Below are positions 40,532 through 51,777 of a stretch of DNA of 64,000 nt, piece by piece (the stretch's first letter is position 1; each line of letters starts with the position of its first letter). The stretch is from Cubamyces lactineus (lineage: Eukaryota; Basidiomycota; Agaricomycetes; Polyporales; Polyporaceae). The notes under the pieces are model-generated. The model did not search any database. It worked only from the letters and a program-made list of their open reading frames with translations, and was not told the DNA's origin. The stretch spans positions 2,418,001 through 2,482,000 of the forward strand of contig JACDTU010000004.1 of NCBI GenBank assembly GCA_022376465.1. Reading direction: 5' to 3'. The position numbers and the translations under genes are program-made.

Positions 40532-41833
40532 GGAGACGTTCTAGAAGACGAAAAGTAAAGCAGCATTGTACAACGTTAGACGGCACGTGTATTGCTTTGT
40601 TGTATGTAGAGATATACAAGGGAAGTCGAGCGGTCGGAAACCGTGGACGTGATTCTGGGCTTGGCCTTGACTGCGGTGCGAGCGAGCTGTCGAAAGTTCA
40701 AGGGAAAAGTGCACCCGCGAGACCATGGCGACCAGGATCGCGGCATGATTCTCAGCTTGGTGAGGATTACCGAGAATAGAGTCCGATGTATGGCGAACTG
40801 CCGTGCTATGTCCGTGACATGGAAAACGAACAGGGGAGCCTGGGGAGGCGAGCAAGACATCAGGCTAGGATCGGAGCAGAGGTCTAATCAGAGCGTGATG
40901 CAAACAGCTGTGCCTTGGGACGTGCGAGACTGCGAGCGCACAGGAGAGGACTAGTCTATGATGTTGTGCGCTGGGACGTCAGCAAGAGGATCGTTGTCAT
41001 GATGGGAGTTGTTAGATTATGCAGTGGCCACGTCAGTCCGAGAGATAGCAATTGCGCAAGGACTGGGAGGTGGCCCTGGGACAGGCAGGCGTTCCGCCGC
41101 AGACTGGTGCGCAGCAGGAGAGGTGGACAGAGACGGGTCACGGCTTGGGCCGCGCCGCGCCGCGACCCAAGGCAAGAATGCCAGAAATGCGAGAGGGATA
41201 GATGCGAAGGTCGGTCAGAGAGAGCGCGGTTGCTATGAAGACTATGAGGGGAGAGAGAAGAGTCGGGGTGGTCTGGAGTGAGACCGATGTGGACGGTGAG
41301 GCTGGGCTGTTGTGGTGCTGGGTGAGGAGATGATGGACTGGATGTGTGGCATTTGTTGCGAGCTGAAGCTGAAGCTGTGCGGCGGGCATAGGGAAATGCG
41401 TTGGCCTGGGCTGGGCTGGGGAATCGGATGGGGGGTTGCTCACGGAAGATGCGCTCAGAGCCAGAACGGGACCGCGTCCCCTTGGCCGTTACAGTGACAG
41501 TGGCCATCACAAGCCTCCCATCCCATCCCATCTCACCTCCACATCCTCTCCCTCGCTCCTCGTACTTTCCCATCTTTCTCTCTTTCCTTCATCTTCTCCT
41601 TCTCGGTCCCTGTGGTGCCAACTTTCCTGGGCTTTTCTTCCTTTCCTTCATTCAGCCTACCCTATTCCTACTCTTGCTCCCGGCCTTCTACCCGGTGCAC
41701 ATTCTTCTCCAAGTGTCCACTGGTGCTGGTCGCCTGCGCGTCCTAATCTTCCAACTCACCAACCAAGCAGCAATCTCCTGCCAACACACCCCCACCTCCA
41801 CGTCCGCATCTACGTTCCGTCGCGTCACCTACC
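40532..41833. other. Intergenic region with CT-rich leader
   Basis: 1.3 kb with no supportable gene. From about 41510 to 41830 the plus strand is strongly CT-rich, as in leaders upstream of fungal start codons, and probably forms the 5' UTR and promoter of the next gene. A symmetric CTTGGG..CCCAAG pair flanks a GC core at 41144-41171. Confidence 0.5.
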
Positions 41834-43114
41834 ATGCCCCTCGCGCTCTCGCCCGTTCCAGAGATCTCCATCTCGCTCGCGTCTCCTGATGAGCCTTGTC
41901 CAGAGCCCTTCTCCCCCTTCTCGCAGAGCTCTTTCCTCAGCGACGATCACGACAGCTTCCGCCCTACCTTGCTTTCCCCGCCCCCGGTGGTAAGCCCAAG
42001 GCAGCTGTCGCCTCTGCGGCCAAAGGACGCGCCGGTCACAGGCAAGGGTTTGGAAAGGGAGAGGTTCGAAGCTCTCCTCCAAGCCACCCGGGAGAGAAAT
42101 GCAGCGTTAGGAAGCAAGAAGCCCACCGATCTCCGCAAGGAGATCGCGCTCAAAGTTCACCGTAACAAGCAGGGTACGTCCGTCCACGTTCGCCTCCACT
42201 CTCGCTGCGGCGCGGTGTGCTGACTGTCTATGCTCACTACAGTGGAAAGACGTGCGCTGTTCCTGTCCAAGGTCCAGGCGCCACCCTCTCCTTCCGCCAC
42301 CTTCACCCCGGTCACGCCCCCCGAGTCGCCTGCAGTGTTCCACTATTCCCTGCCCTCTCCCGGACTCGCGTCTCCGCTGGAGGTCTTTGAGGCGCTTCAG
42401 CTTGGCAAGCCCGTTGCCTCCACCTGCCACCCTTGGGTCGAGCAGGTCGACTTCCGGTTGCCCAAGGATGCTCCCCTCAAGTCTGCTCCTGCTACTGGAC
42501 CCTCGATGAAGAGGAAGCCTCTCCCTTCTCTTGACCAAATCACGGCTCGTCTGAGCTCGAACGGCCATGTTGCTGCACCTGTCCAGTTGCCACGCTCTAG
42601 GCGTCTGCCTACGTTCCTGCGTACATCTTCACAACCGGAACAACCTGTGGCTCAGCTTGAGCCCGTCCCAGAAGCTCCGAAAGCTCGTCCTGCTCTGCCT
42701 AGCGGTGTTGGACGTCTACGCTTTCCGACTCGCGCTGCTCCCGAAGCGCCCGCAGTCGAGATCGCCCAGCCTACGCCATGCCTCCCTCCTGCCTCCCCGC
42801 GCTCGCCTTTGGCCCCGAAGCTGCAGGTTACGACCACCGTCGTACCGCGTACCGCTTCGTCTTCGCCTGTCGAGCTCACGGAGTCGAACTTGCTTGCGTT
42901 CACGGCGTCGCGTGAACGCACAGCGCGCAACATGCTCACGCGCCTCCGCCGTCGCACGCTTCCTCCTCAAATCGCCGTCCCTGCACCCGGGGAATTCGAC
43001 CGCGAGGACGAGATGGAGCGCAAGAGCCGCAGACACAGTGCGCCGCCCGAGCTCCCACAGCGAGAGCGGGTCGGGTTCTCGCACCCGATCCTCGAGCTCC
43101 CGGGGGCGTTCTGA
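41834..43114 (+). CDS. Proline/serine-rich protein of unknown function
   Basis: Two exons (41834-42173 and 42243-43114) give a continuous 403-residue frame. I do not recognise a family. The N-terminal 70 residues are Pro/Ser/acidic. A charged helical segment follows (RERFEALLQATRERNAAL; DLRKEIALKVHRNKQVERRALFLSKV), which looks like the only structured part. The rest is Pro/Ala/Ser-rich with several S/T-P sites (SPSATFTPVTPPESPAV). A basic helix NMLTRLRRRTLPPQ and a mixed-charge end RKSRRHSAPPELPQRER precede the C-terminus. RRHSAP and similar sites would suit basophilic kinases or 14-3-3. The intron junction and long frame make a real gene likely. Confidence 0.7.
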
Positions 43115-44649
43115 TTCGGGCTTTGCGCACTGCGTCCTACCTTACGGATACCTCCTCCATCCCTCGCTCACTACTTGGTCCGACTCCCTCTCCTTAAGCC
43201 TCTGACATCAGACCTAAATCATAACGTAATGTCGCATCTCTCGTGGACGGTTGGCAACGGATACTGCTTGTATTCTTATTCTCCGGCACCCTTGTTTCCG
43301 TAACCTCCTTCCCCTCCCTCACCACCCCCGCTACCCCGCCCCTTCCAGGGCACCCAACACCTAATCCGACCGTGTCTCCCTAGACATCTTCCGTCTTCCA
43401 TTTTTTGTTCCATTTTCCTTGTTGTCGCCGTTTTTTTTCGTTCCTGCCGCGCTGGTCTGGGTGGGACGGCCTGCTTTCTTCGGGGGTGTGTTGTACGATG
43501 GCGTCGGTTGTTTCTCTGAGACGGACGTGTGGGGAGCTCGGGGCGTCGGCTGCGCCTGTGCCCTTGGGTGAACCCGCGGCCTCTTCAAGCTCCTCCCCGC
43601 GCATCGCCGCTGCCACCTTACCGCTGCTGCTGCTGCCCCGACCATCATCGGCGCCTCGGCGCCGTTGTCATCCGTCTCGGAGCTGGTCCTCCATCCGTCC
43701 GTACCGTCTCATCACATCCCTCACACTCCTTGCCTTGCCATCCATAGCTACTTACCACGCACTACCCGCCAGATGTACCCATCCATCTGCACTACCCCAC
43801 TTTTGTTCTTGCGCGGACGGTGGCCGGGCTGTGCCCTCATCGCTCCCTTCCCCTTACCTCGCACACAAGCAATGGAATAAAAACCCAAAAAATTCATGGA
43901 ACGAATTCTTCTCTTGCACCGGTGTGAATGGATGCGCCGTGAGCTCGCGGACGACGTGGCGGCGGCCCACGGGAGGTCCGCCGCCGAGGAAAGGAAGAGC
44001 AAATACATCTAGATGGATTTTTGAGAGTAGCTAGTACCGAGCGATACACAGGGTGCGGGTGCGGGTGCGGGTGCGGGTGCGTGGGATGGGGATTAGGGGA
44101 ATTTGCGTGTGTAAACATTACCTAAAATACTGATATCAGATATACGTGGGAGTATGCTGCTGCTGCTGCTGTTGCGGGACAGTACTTGGCACAAGAGAGA
44201 GTAAGGCAGGAGGGCATTGAGGGACCGACGACGACGACAAAGGGGGGATGGGTGCATGGTTGGCGGGACGAGACGGGAGACATCACGGGGGAATATTATC
44301 AGCGTACAGAGATCGCACCGCTACACTGGTGCCATAGGCCCTGCGCGCGAGAGCCGCGTGGGTATGATGCGTGAGCTTGCGTTGTCGGACGGGTCCGACG
44401 GACGTCCGGACGTACCGAGCAAGAAGGATGAGAAGGAAAGGACAAAGGAAGGCGCGCGGGCGAGCGAGGGAGGCAAGGGGCGCGCCGGGTATGGTGCGGT
44501 CAGCGCCAGGACTGCACGTGCTGGAGCCTCCCGGTGGGCTGGCCAGCCTGGCTGCTGCTTCCCGGCTGCGGCTCGGGTTCTGGGGTCGGTTCCTTACCCC
44601 GGAGCCGAGCGAGGACCCGCAGACGGCGGTCTGCGAGGAGAAAAAGGAA
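43115..44649. other. Gene-free interval with tandem GGGTGC repeat
   Basis: 1.5 kb between convergent genes. The longest plus-strand frame (43405-44034) is Ser/Arg/Pro noise without domain features. It holds a hexamer satellite at 44051-44080 and a CTG triplet run near 44157. Confidence 0.5.
44051..44080 (+). repeat. (GGGTGC)5 tandem repeat
   Basis: Five perfect copies of GGGTGC. G-rich on the plus strand, in the non-coding interval before the Ies1-like gene. Confidence 0.9.
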
Positions 44650-46439
44650 TCAGCAGGCTGTAAGTGACAGCGCGACGCCGCCGGAGGGCAGGCAGCGAAG
44701 GGAAGGGCGAGAAGAGACGGTGACGCACTGTAATCGAGCCGAACGTGCTCGTCTTCTTCCTTGTCCGAGTCCTCGAGCGGATCGGTGCTGTTAATGACGT
44801 GCCACGCCTCTGCAGGTTGCAACCGCTCAATCAGCGGGGGAAATTACAAGGGCGCGCGGGATAAGCCGGCTTACGCTGCAGCATTGTGCGCTCCTGGTTA
44901 GGGTCCTCCCCAGAGAGGTCAGCTGGGAACGGCGGCGGGTCAGCGTTCAGTCAGTTAGACTTCGCGAACAACGCACCCCTAAACGGCTCGAGTTGAGGAA
45001 GCGGCCGCGAGCTGGACTCGTACGAGGTGTAGCCATGGCTGCGGCCTTCGTGCGATTGGGACGAGCCCCGACTCCTGGGGTCCTCCATCCGCTGCGCCCG
45101 AGCTTGTCGGATGACGGCCATCTCCTGTGCTGCATCGCGCCGTCAGAAAGCGGGCTCGGTCCGCCACATTAAATTTTATGATGACGGCAACCCACCGGTA
45201 TACGAAGTCGACGGCGCGACTGGCGGCGGGAGGGGAGGGTTCTTCTTGCGGCGCTTCTCTTGCTCCATTTCGTCCACAAGCTCGCGGAGGAATTTGCTCC
45301 TGAGCGCACTCATGCGCTTGCCCCATTCAATCTCGTCCGGTGGATCGACGTTCTCCTGGGCCAGCTCCTCGCGCGTTAGCGGGATCATCCGCGGGACCCT
45401 GCCAGGATGTGTCCTCGAGTACTCGTCGTCAAAGGGGTTCGGCTTATCCGGCCCTTGGAGGTAATGAAACATAAGCCAGAGAAACACCCGCGCGCGGGAT
45501 AGCGAGGACAGATTGATGGGCAAGAACAGGTCTAGAAATTCCACCGGCGGGTCGAAATGTTTTTGCGCCACCGTCTGATTTTTTGGACGCAGACGGTGAG
45601 AGACGCGTCAGTATCGGATGAGAATTGGCGTACCATCGCATGGTTGGAATTTGAGAGAACGAAGATGAGGTTGACCACGCTCGTCGGGGGGATTTGACCC
45701 GACCGCTGCATACAGAGGTCAAAAATTTAAAGGCGCTTAGAGGGCCCGCACACACTCACGGCCTTCTCGATGATTTCTGCCGGTGAAGACGGAGGGGGAG
45801 TCTTGAATTCAAAAGGCAGAAGCGCGGCCTTTAGACAGTTCTTGATCCGAGGAGCGTCTTGCAGGTTCCCATCGGTCTTCTGCAGGGAGGGAACCGGGTG
45901 GTAACTCCGAAGGGCAGTTTTCATCTCTGGGAAGACTGCAGGAAGTTAGCGGCGCGGCCGGCGAGGAGAGGAAATTGTCCGCGCGCGGGTGCTGCTCACA
46001 GGCCATGGTCGTGTTGATACGCCCGACGTTCGTCAAGAGGGCAATCTTGGCAAATTCGATGGCGAACGCGGGGGTCTCAACCATCTTGTCCTTGAGGACC
46101 TTGGAACACTTGGGCGAGTTGTAGAGGGCATTGACGTAGAGGTCACAGAAATTGACGACGGGGCGGGTGGGGGCAAGGTAGTCGACGAAGGCCTCTGTTT
46201 GATCGGCAAAGATATAATAGAGGAGGTCGTACTGGAGGTCCTCCCTGGTCAAGGGCTCAGCGTCTGCGCGCTTGATGGGAAGGGTTTTTCTGCCTAGGTA
46301 CTGTGGGCTGACGAAAGTTGAGAGGAGGGGTTGGGGACGGTCAAGAGAGGCAGAAAAGCGCTTACGGCGTGTTGACCTGCTGTATGTTCCATCCCTGGAT
46401 GTTGGCGGCGTAACGGTCTGTTGAGCTGGATGACGCCAT
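44650..46439 (-). CDS. Ies1-like subunit of the INO80 complex
   Basis: About eight exons from ATG 46437-46439; the first are 46439-46377, 46300-46000, 45935-45760, 45705-45634 and 45574-45196. The protein reads NIQGWNIQQ, then KTLPIKRADAEPLTREDLQYDLL, CDLYVNALYNSPKCSKVLKDKM, FAKIALLTNVGRINTTMAFFPEMKTALRSYHPVPSLQ and DAPRIKNCLKAALLP, then SVVNLIFVLSNSNHAMV and LSRARVFLWLMFHYL. A charged tail carries RMEDPRSRG, and the C-terminus is acidic (NSTDPLEDSDKEDEHVRLDY). This matches my memory of fungal Ies1 proteins, nuclear partners of the Ino80 ATPase, also encoded in this window. The exon 1 donor (GTCAAC) is unusual and the last exon is provisional. Confidence 0.7.
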
Positions 46440-48634
46440 GAAGAGGAGAGAAAGCAGGTGCACGAGGCAATTACGGAAGTACTGACCCTCTCAGCACGAG
46501 GCGTCAAAGCGAATTGTGGTGGAGGATGTGCCTTTTATCGCTGGGACGCAGGGTAGGGGACTTCTCGAATCTTGGGAGGGATCTCACGTGTGTACAACAG
46601 GACGAGAAGAATCTTTGTCCGATATTCATCAGCCCTTGGACGATCGATTTGGCCGCAAGGAGAGGGTCCAAGAATGGCGCGGGAAACCCGGGGAGGAGAA
46701 AAGGACCGAGGTGTATCAAAATGGATACGTTGGAACGAGGCGACGTTGAATCAATCAACACAAGAATGAAGACAAGGCACGGGGGGAAATGGAGGGCAGA
46801 AGGAGGAGGGCCGTTCTACCACATGAGCATGAGCGTCGATGCGTATAATGAAAAAACGACCGGGCCCGGAGACGCGAGGAGCTCGTGGCGTCGGGCGGTC
46901 GCTGGTGGCTGTCGCTGATGGGAGATGGGCCATGGCCCAAAGCAGCCCGCTGCCCAATGGCCAATGGCCAATGGCTGCCCAGATCAGATCTCCCCCAGGC
47001 GCCCGCCCGAGCCCTTCTCCTCCAGTTCACACGCACTCTCTCGCCGGGCCTCCCGAGTCCCTCCCAGTCCGTATGTTCGCGGATGCAAATGTCACCCCGC
47101 AACATCGCCCTTCCCTCGCATCATTTCCAGGGCAAATCTGTTCTCTTGTTTTCTCAGCAGAAATCCTCCTCGGCATCTTCCTCCCCCTTCCACCTAACAG
47201 CCGTCCCCTTTAGGCAACCGGCCTCCTTCGCGCGCCTCTTGTATTCCGCCCTCTTCCTTGTCTCGCTCGCGCTCGCTCTCCTTCCGCCAATTGTTGCCCC
47301 TGCCTCACCCACCGTGTGTAGCATGCGGCCATACATAGCCCTCCCTTTTTCTCCGACCCTCCGACGGTCTCAACCACAATAACAGCCGCGTATGACAACC
47401 ACCACAGCCAACTTCGCCAGACGCGACTTCTCCCTCCGCCTGTGATCGCCCGATAACCCTCCTTGCATCGCGGGAGACATTTCAGGCGATTCCTGGCCAC
47501 CATGTTGCACTTCGCATCGATGTCGCACTGCATCTAAAAGCTCCATGGTGTCAGATGTCGTCCGGCCTCTGCACTCATCCGCTGCGTGCCGAACCCCCTC
47601 TCACTACGTCCGGATGCTCGGCGCAGAGTCCAGATCTGACTTCACGTACAAAACATGTAAACCGCGCTGGTATGTCCCATACTGCCTCCACGGATATTAA
47701 GGCTGCTGACGAGCGTGGAGTTCGTCGATCCCTACCCCAGGGCCGTACGTCCCGGGTTCGTATCTCGACGCACCCTTCTCCTCATTTGCACGACTTCTAT
47801 GAGACTTTCTGACCGCGCTAGCATACGACAGGTGATATCCGCCTCGTCGTGAGGAATTTCTATCCGATCCGTTCAGCTCTTAGTCGCGTGCTGCCTCACG
47901 GAGCTGGGATTGCTTCCCGCCCCCTTTCCCTCCTGGCTTCTACTTCCATGGTGTGCTCGCACGCCTTGCTAATAGAACAACGAACATCGAATCTACGTGT
48001 TTCATACCGGCAATACCTTCTGCGCCGCCGAATCGTCTGCAGATAGTACCGACCGGCATGCCAGTGACTGCGCTGGGCCTGCACTGCAATGTCGCCTTCA
48101 TGGCGCATATCAATGTTCGGTAGCGGTTCTGGTGACATGGCCTTGAACACATGAGCTCCGCCCGGATATATCTCTCGCTCTGATACCTCCTCTGGCGCAG
48201 CTCATGATCACCGAAGACTCAGGGTCCGTGGTACTGAATAGGGCATGCGCGACGCGTTCAGAGTTCTAGCGTCAATGCGTGCAGGACTCTCACCCCCAAA
48301 CCCCGCCTGCCGCAAGGTGCACACGTTGGGCGAGTTCGCAACCACACTGCTGACCAGCCGAGGGAGGGACCCTGCCGTAGCCCGAGTCTCTGTCCTGGGA
48401 GCGTCACCGCGACGCTCGTTCATTCTAAGTTACAGGCGCCTGTTTAGCTTCCTACTCCGAGCCGATCGGGCGTCTACCAGTGCTTCCTAATTCAGTCTGT
48501 GACGCCACGTGCCGGGCCCGCTTTTCAGGAACGGGACACGGTGTCGGTCAGGACGACCACGACCACAACCCTCAGCCTCCGCTGCCCTCCTCACTGTTCT
48601 CGCCGTCCGGGTCCGATATCTTCGCGTCGCTACT
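46440..48634. other. 2.2-kb region without a supported gene
   Basis: Lies between the Ies1-like start and Tim8. It contains three CCAAT pentamers in a tight array (46954-46972) followed on the plus strand by a CT-rich stretch (about 47000-47380), an arrangement seen at fungal promoters. No downstream protein-like frame was found. The plus-strand frame 47555-47812 and the minus-strand frame 47896-48150 lack domain or codon support. A short-ORF or non-coding transcript is possible. Confidence 0.45.
46954..46974 (+). promoter_or_regulatory. Triple CCAAT-box array
   Basis: Three direct CCAATGG units at exactly 7-bp spacing. CCAAT is the binding core of the HAP/NF-Y complex. The gene it would serve is uncertain: either the divergent Ies1-like gene about 515 bp to the left or an unrecognised plus-strand transcript. 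Confidence 0.45.
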
Positions 48635-49094
48635 ATGGCCGAGCAGCCCAACTTCAACCTTGACCCTGCTTCCCGCGTGTGTACCGTTGCGCTGGCCTCG
48701 TTCTGAATTCTTTGGGTTGTTGACACGCGCCGCAGAAGGAGCTCGAGCAGTTCATCGAGACCCAGCAGGCGCAATCCCGCGTCCAAACGCAAGTGCATAT
48801 GCTGACCAGCATGTGCTGGGACAAGTGCGTCTTCTTGTCGCTCCTTCCGCCTAGCCTCGCTCCTCACCGTCGTTCGTATTACCGCCTCATCTCGCCTCGC
48901 GTCCTGCGCTTCCCCCTTCTCGCTCTGCCTCGGTCCCCATATCCGCGCTGTCTAGATGCGTCGGCTCGATCTCTTCCAGCTTCTCTGGGAAAGAACAGAG
49001 CTGCCTTGCAAATTGCGTGGACCGCTTCCTTGACACTAGCGTATTCCTCGTGAAGAAGGTCGAGGACCAACGTTCAGCAGCCATGGGCCACTGA
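48635..49094 (+). CDS. tim8: Small Tim chaperone Tim8
   Basis: Three exons, 48635-48676, 48736-48824 and 48956-49094, give an exact 89-residue frame. It has the twin CX3C motifs CWDKC and CLANC spaced as in small Tims, and the Tim8-type start FNLDPASRKELEQFIETQQAQSRVQTQVH and the segment VDRFLDTS. Tim8 pairs with Tim13 in the intermembrane space to guide hydrophobic precursors to TIM23/TIM22 after Mia40-dependent oxidation. It converges with the acyltransferase gene. Confidence 0.95.
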
Positions 49095-49387
49095 TCGTCG
49101 TCCCTACCCCCGCCGCTCATCGACCACGGTGCTCGCCTTGCAAGCACCATCGCCCTTTCGGCACGCTAGACCGATGCTGCATCGTACCCAGAAGCCCCAG
49201 TGCAGGGACCGCATTCTATGTAATTCACACAAAGTACTCTATTGCCGCAACTCATCCGTAATCGACATACACCATGCATCCTACGGATATAGTCATCCGA
49301 ACTTATACACCCTATCCGTCCGTGCTGCGTGAAAATCGTGTCGTAACGTCCGTAAGTACGTGCTTCGTCCCCGGCGGTGGGAGGCCC

Positions 49388-50970
49388 TCAGCGAAGCTTG
49401 GACCACGCCCATCCAGCCACCGCGGGAACGAAGAAACAGAATGCGTCGAGAACTTCGTACGCGTGCCGCAGTCTTAATGGCACATCTATCTCGACAGGCT
49501 TCCCGGCTGCGGTCGGAGCGTCCAGCGACCCAGTCTCGAGGAACCTGCCCATGAGCTTGTCCTTCTCACGCCATAAGCTCCGCAACCATATCTCGAACGC
49601 TTCGCGCTCGGGCTCGGGGATTTCCACCTCGACCGTGGACTTGGCAGAGCCGTTCGGAAGCACGTTCGGGTTGCTCGACGAGACGTTGCCGATGGGCACG
49701 TCGCGGTTGACGTCGAACTTGCGGATGTGCATGTGCACCGCGGGAGGCGGGACCGCGTCGCAGAAGATGGAACGCAGCGTGTAGTAGTCCTGTCCGTAGC
49801 GCAGTGCGGGGATGCCTGCGCGGGACGGTCAGCCACCGAGATTTACCCCATAACCAGGGCACTTGCCGGGATAGGCCATCGTGATGTCCAGCAGCTGCAG
49901 GTTCGGTATGCGCGGTGCGAGCGACCGCAAGGAATAGTGCAGGCCCGTCGAGCGGGGGAGCAGCGTATGTGTCATGTCGGGCTAGGAGGGCACGAGCGCG
50001 CGTCAGCATCGTTGTCGATCGTGCACTTCCTTGATTTCATGACGCACGATGCCTAGCTTGTCTGCGTACTTCTTGCTGATCGGCCGCGTGTCCTTGCTGA
50101 CGAGTGTCCCCTCTGGGTAGAGGATGAACGTCAGAGGGGAGTCCTCCTTCTCCGCGCGGCGCGCGAGCCACGACAGGCTTGTCGACAAATGCAGGCGATC
50201 AGAAGCCCAGGAACGCGCCAGGAAGATGAAGTTGTAGAATTGCATTCCCTGCGCCCACAAAGTGGCTCTCTCATGTCAGGCACCGCGGCGCGACGACGGG
50301 GCGAGGAGAGAAATGGAGGCGCACCCAGCCGACCACAGGGACCCATTTCAGGCTCTTCTTGAGCACAATGAACACGTCCTTGTGCGTGCCCATGAAGTAC
50401 GTCAGCGTCCAGGCGTACCACCAGTCTGCGTAGATCTACGGTAATGCCCCGGATATGAAAGGTGTGCATTAGGCAGTAGCGAGCTGTATCGTGTACGCAC
50501 CTGGTGGTTCGCGATCAGAACGGCTTTCTGTGGCAGGTTGAGAGCCGTCACTCTCCCGTTCTTGTCGCGTTGGACCAACGTCTCAATCTCTTCAGGGGTG
50601 AACTTGCCTTGTCCCTCAGTCTCGAATGAGAGCACTAGTTTAGTCGGTGCGAACCATTGGCATGCAAGCACTGATGCACGAGTAGCTCCTAAACACTTCT
50701 CGTCCTCATTTCATCACGGAGAACACACGTACCCAACAGAGCCCCAAACGCGCCCTTGCTATATCTGATTCCCTCATAGTACGTCTTGCGCGCAAAGCGG
50801 AATGGGAGGAGTCTCAGCGGGAGCAGGACGACGAACTGCGAGCCATTGATCATAAGACATCCAAAGAGGAAGACGACGAGGAAGACGAGGCCGTGCACCG
50901 TCTGCGCCCACGTGCGGCGCGGACGCAAGGCGATGGGGAGGGTGTAGAGTTCTGGGGCTACCGCAGTCAT
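49388..50970 (-). CDS. PlsC-type lysophospholipid acyltransferase (Cst26/LCLAT1-like)
   Basis: A multi-exon gene from ATG 50968-50970 to the stop at 49388. The N-terminus carries one or two membrane segments (VHGLVFLVVFLFGCLMI; FVVLLPLRLLPF). The catalytic block I is read across an intron as NHQIYADWW (the HX4D motif), and block III is FILYPEGTLVS. The central GMQFYNFIFLARSW and the C-terminal AFCFFVPAVAGWAW add hydrophobic stretches. The order fits the fungal and animal branch that acylates lysophosphatidylinositol or lysocardiolipin at the ER. The lipid substrate is not decided by the sequence. Confidence 0.87.
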
Positions 50971-51777
50971 GCGCGCTGAGGGATGGCGATTCGGAGACTA
51001 GTGCTATGAGAATGCAATGAAGCTGGAACGCTTGAGGCGCAGATGGGGGCGAGAACGAGGAGTCGGACCCCTAGCTAGGCTGAGCTGGACGGGGCCACGC
51101 TGAAGGATGGGGTCTGCGGTCAGGAGCCGGGATGGACGGGAGGGAGGCGCTGCAGGGGACTCAGATGGGTGCTGCCGCCGCGACTGGAGGATTCCGCACG
51201 CCCATGCAGCGCGGCGGCAGCCTGAGCGTTCGGTGGCCTCGTCATTCCAGAAACGTTGTCCTCGGCGGCTCGGGCCACAATCACAGGAATGGATCCTCGT
51301 CCCGCGCCGTGAGTGCCGGTCGAATACAGGAGTCAGGGGCCTGCGTCCGAGTCCGCCAGGTGGTTCAGGCGCAGGCATCAGGGTAGCAGCAGCCTGAGCA
51401 TGAGCACTTGAACGCTGGCACGAGTACGTCAGGGAAGGCGGTGGAAGACAGAAGACAAGGGTGGTTTGGTATCGATTTGTAGTGGATCACTGAAGGTTTG
51501 CGTCAAGCACGGTCGAGCCGCGTCGCGCGAGGTCTGGGACTCTGACTGACAAGCAGAAGGCTGTAAGACGGCTTCATTCGTTGCAGAAAATGAACCTATA
51601 TGAAGCCTTTCGAACCACTCGCTTCTCGACGCTGATCGCTTCGGGGAGCTAAGAACTACCAAACGATATATCCGATATGTGCGACTGCAGGGTGATAGGT
51701 ATACACGAAGTTTGCCGAATTGTATCTACACGAGCTCTATCATATTGCGCTGCTTCTAAGGTCTGGCAATGGTGTTT
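50971..51777. other. Intergenic region upstream of the acyltransferase
   Basis: About 800 bp between two minus-strand genes; no gene seen. It should hold the acyltransferase promoter and the 3' UTR of the transporter. Confidence 0.5.

Noticed and set aside
40956..41573. 205-codon minus-strand frame between lys1 and the unknown gene
   Set aside because: Arises from the purine/pyrimidine-biased leader; low complexity and without motifs.
43405..44034. 209-codon plus-strand frame
   Set aside because: Composition resembles translated non-coding DNA (Arg/Pro/Ser), with no domains and no intron logic.
47745..47760. GGGTTCGTATC resembling a tRNA B box
   Set aside because: It breaks the GTTCRANNC consensus and no A box or cloverleaf can be drawn around it.
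47555..48150. Small frames on both strands (47555-47812 plus, 47896-48150 minus)
   Set aside because: No homology recognised and no supporting splice structure; kept only as part of the unexplained interval.
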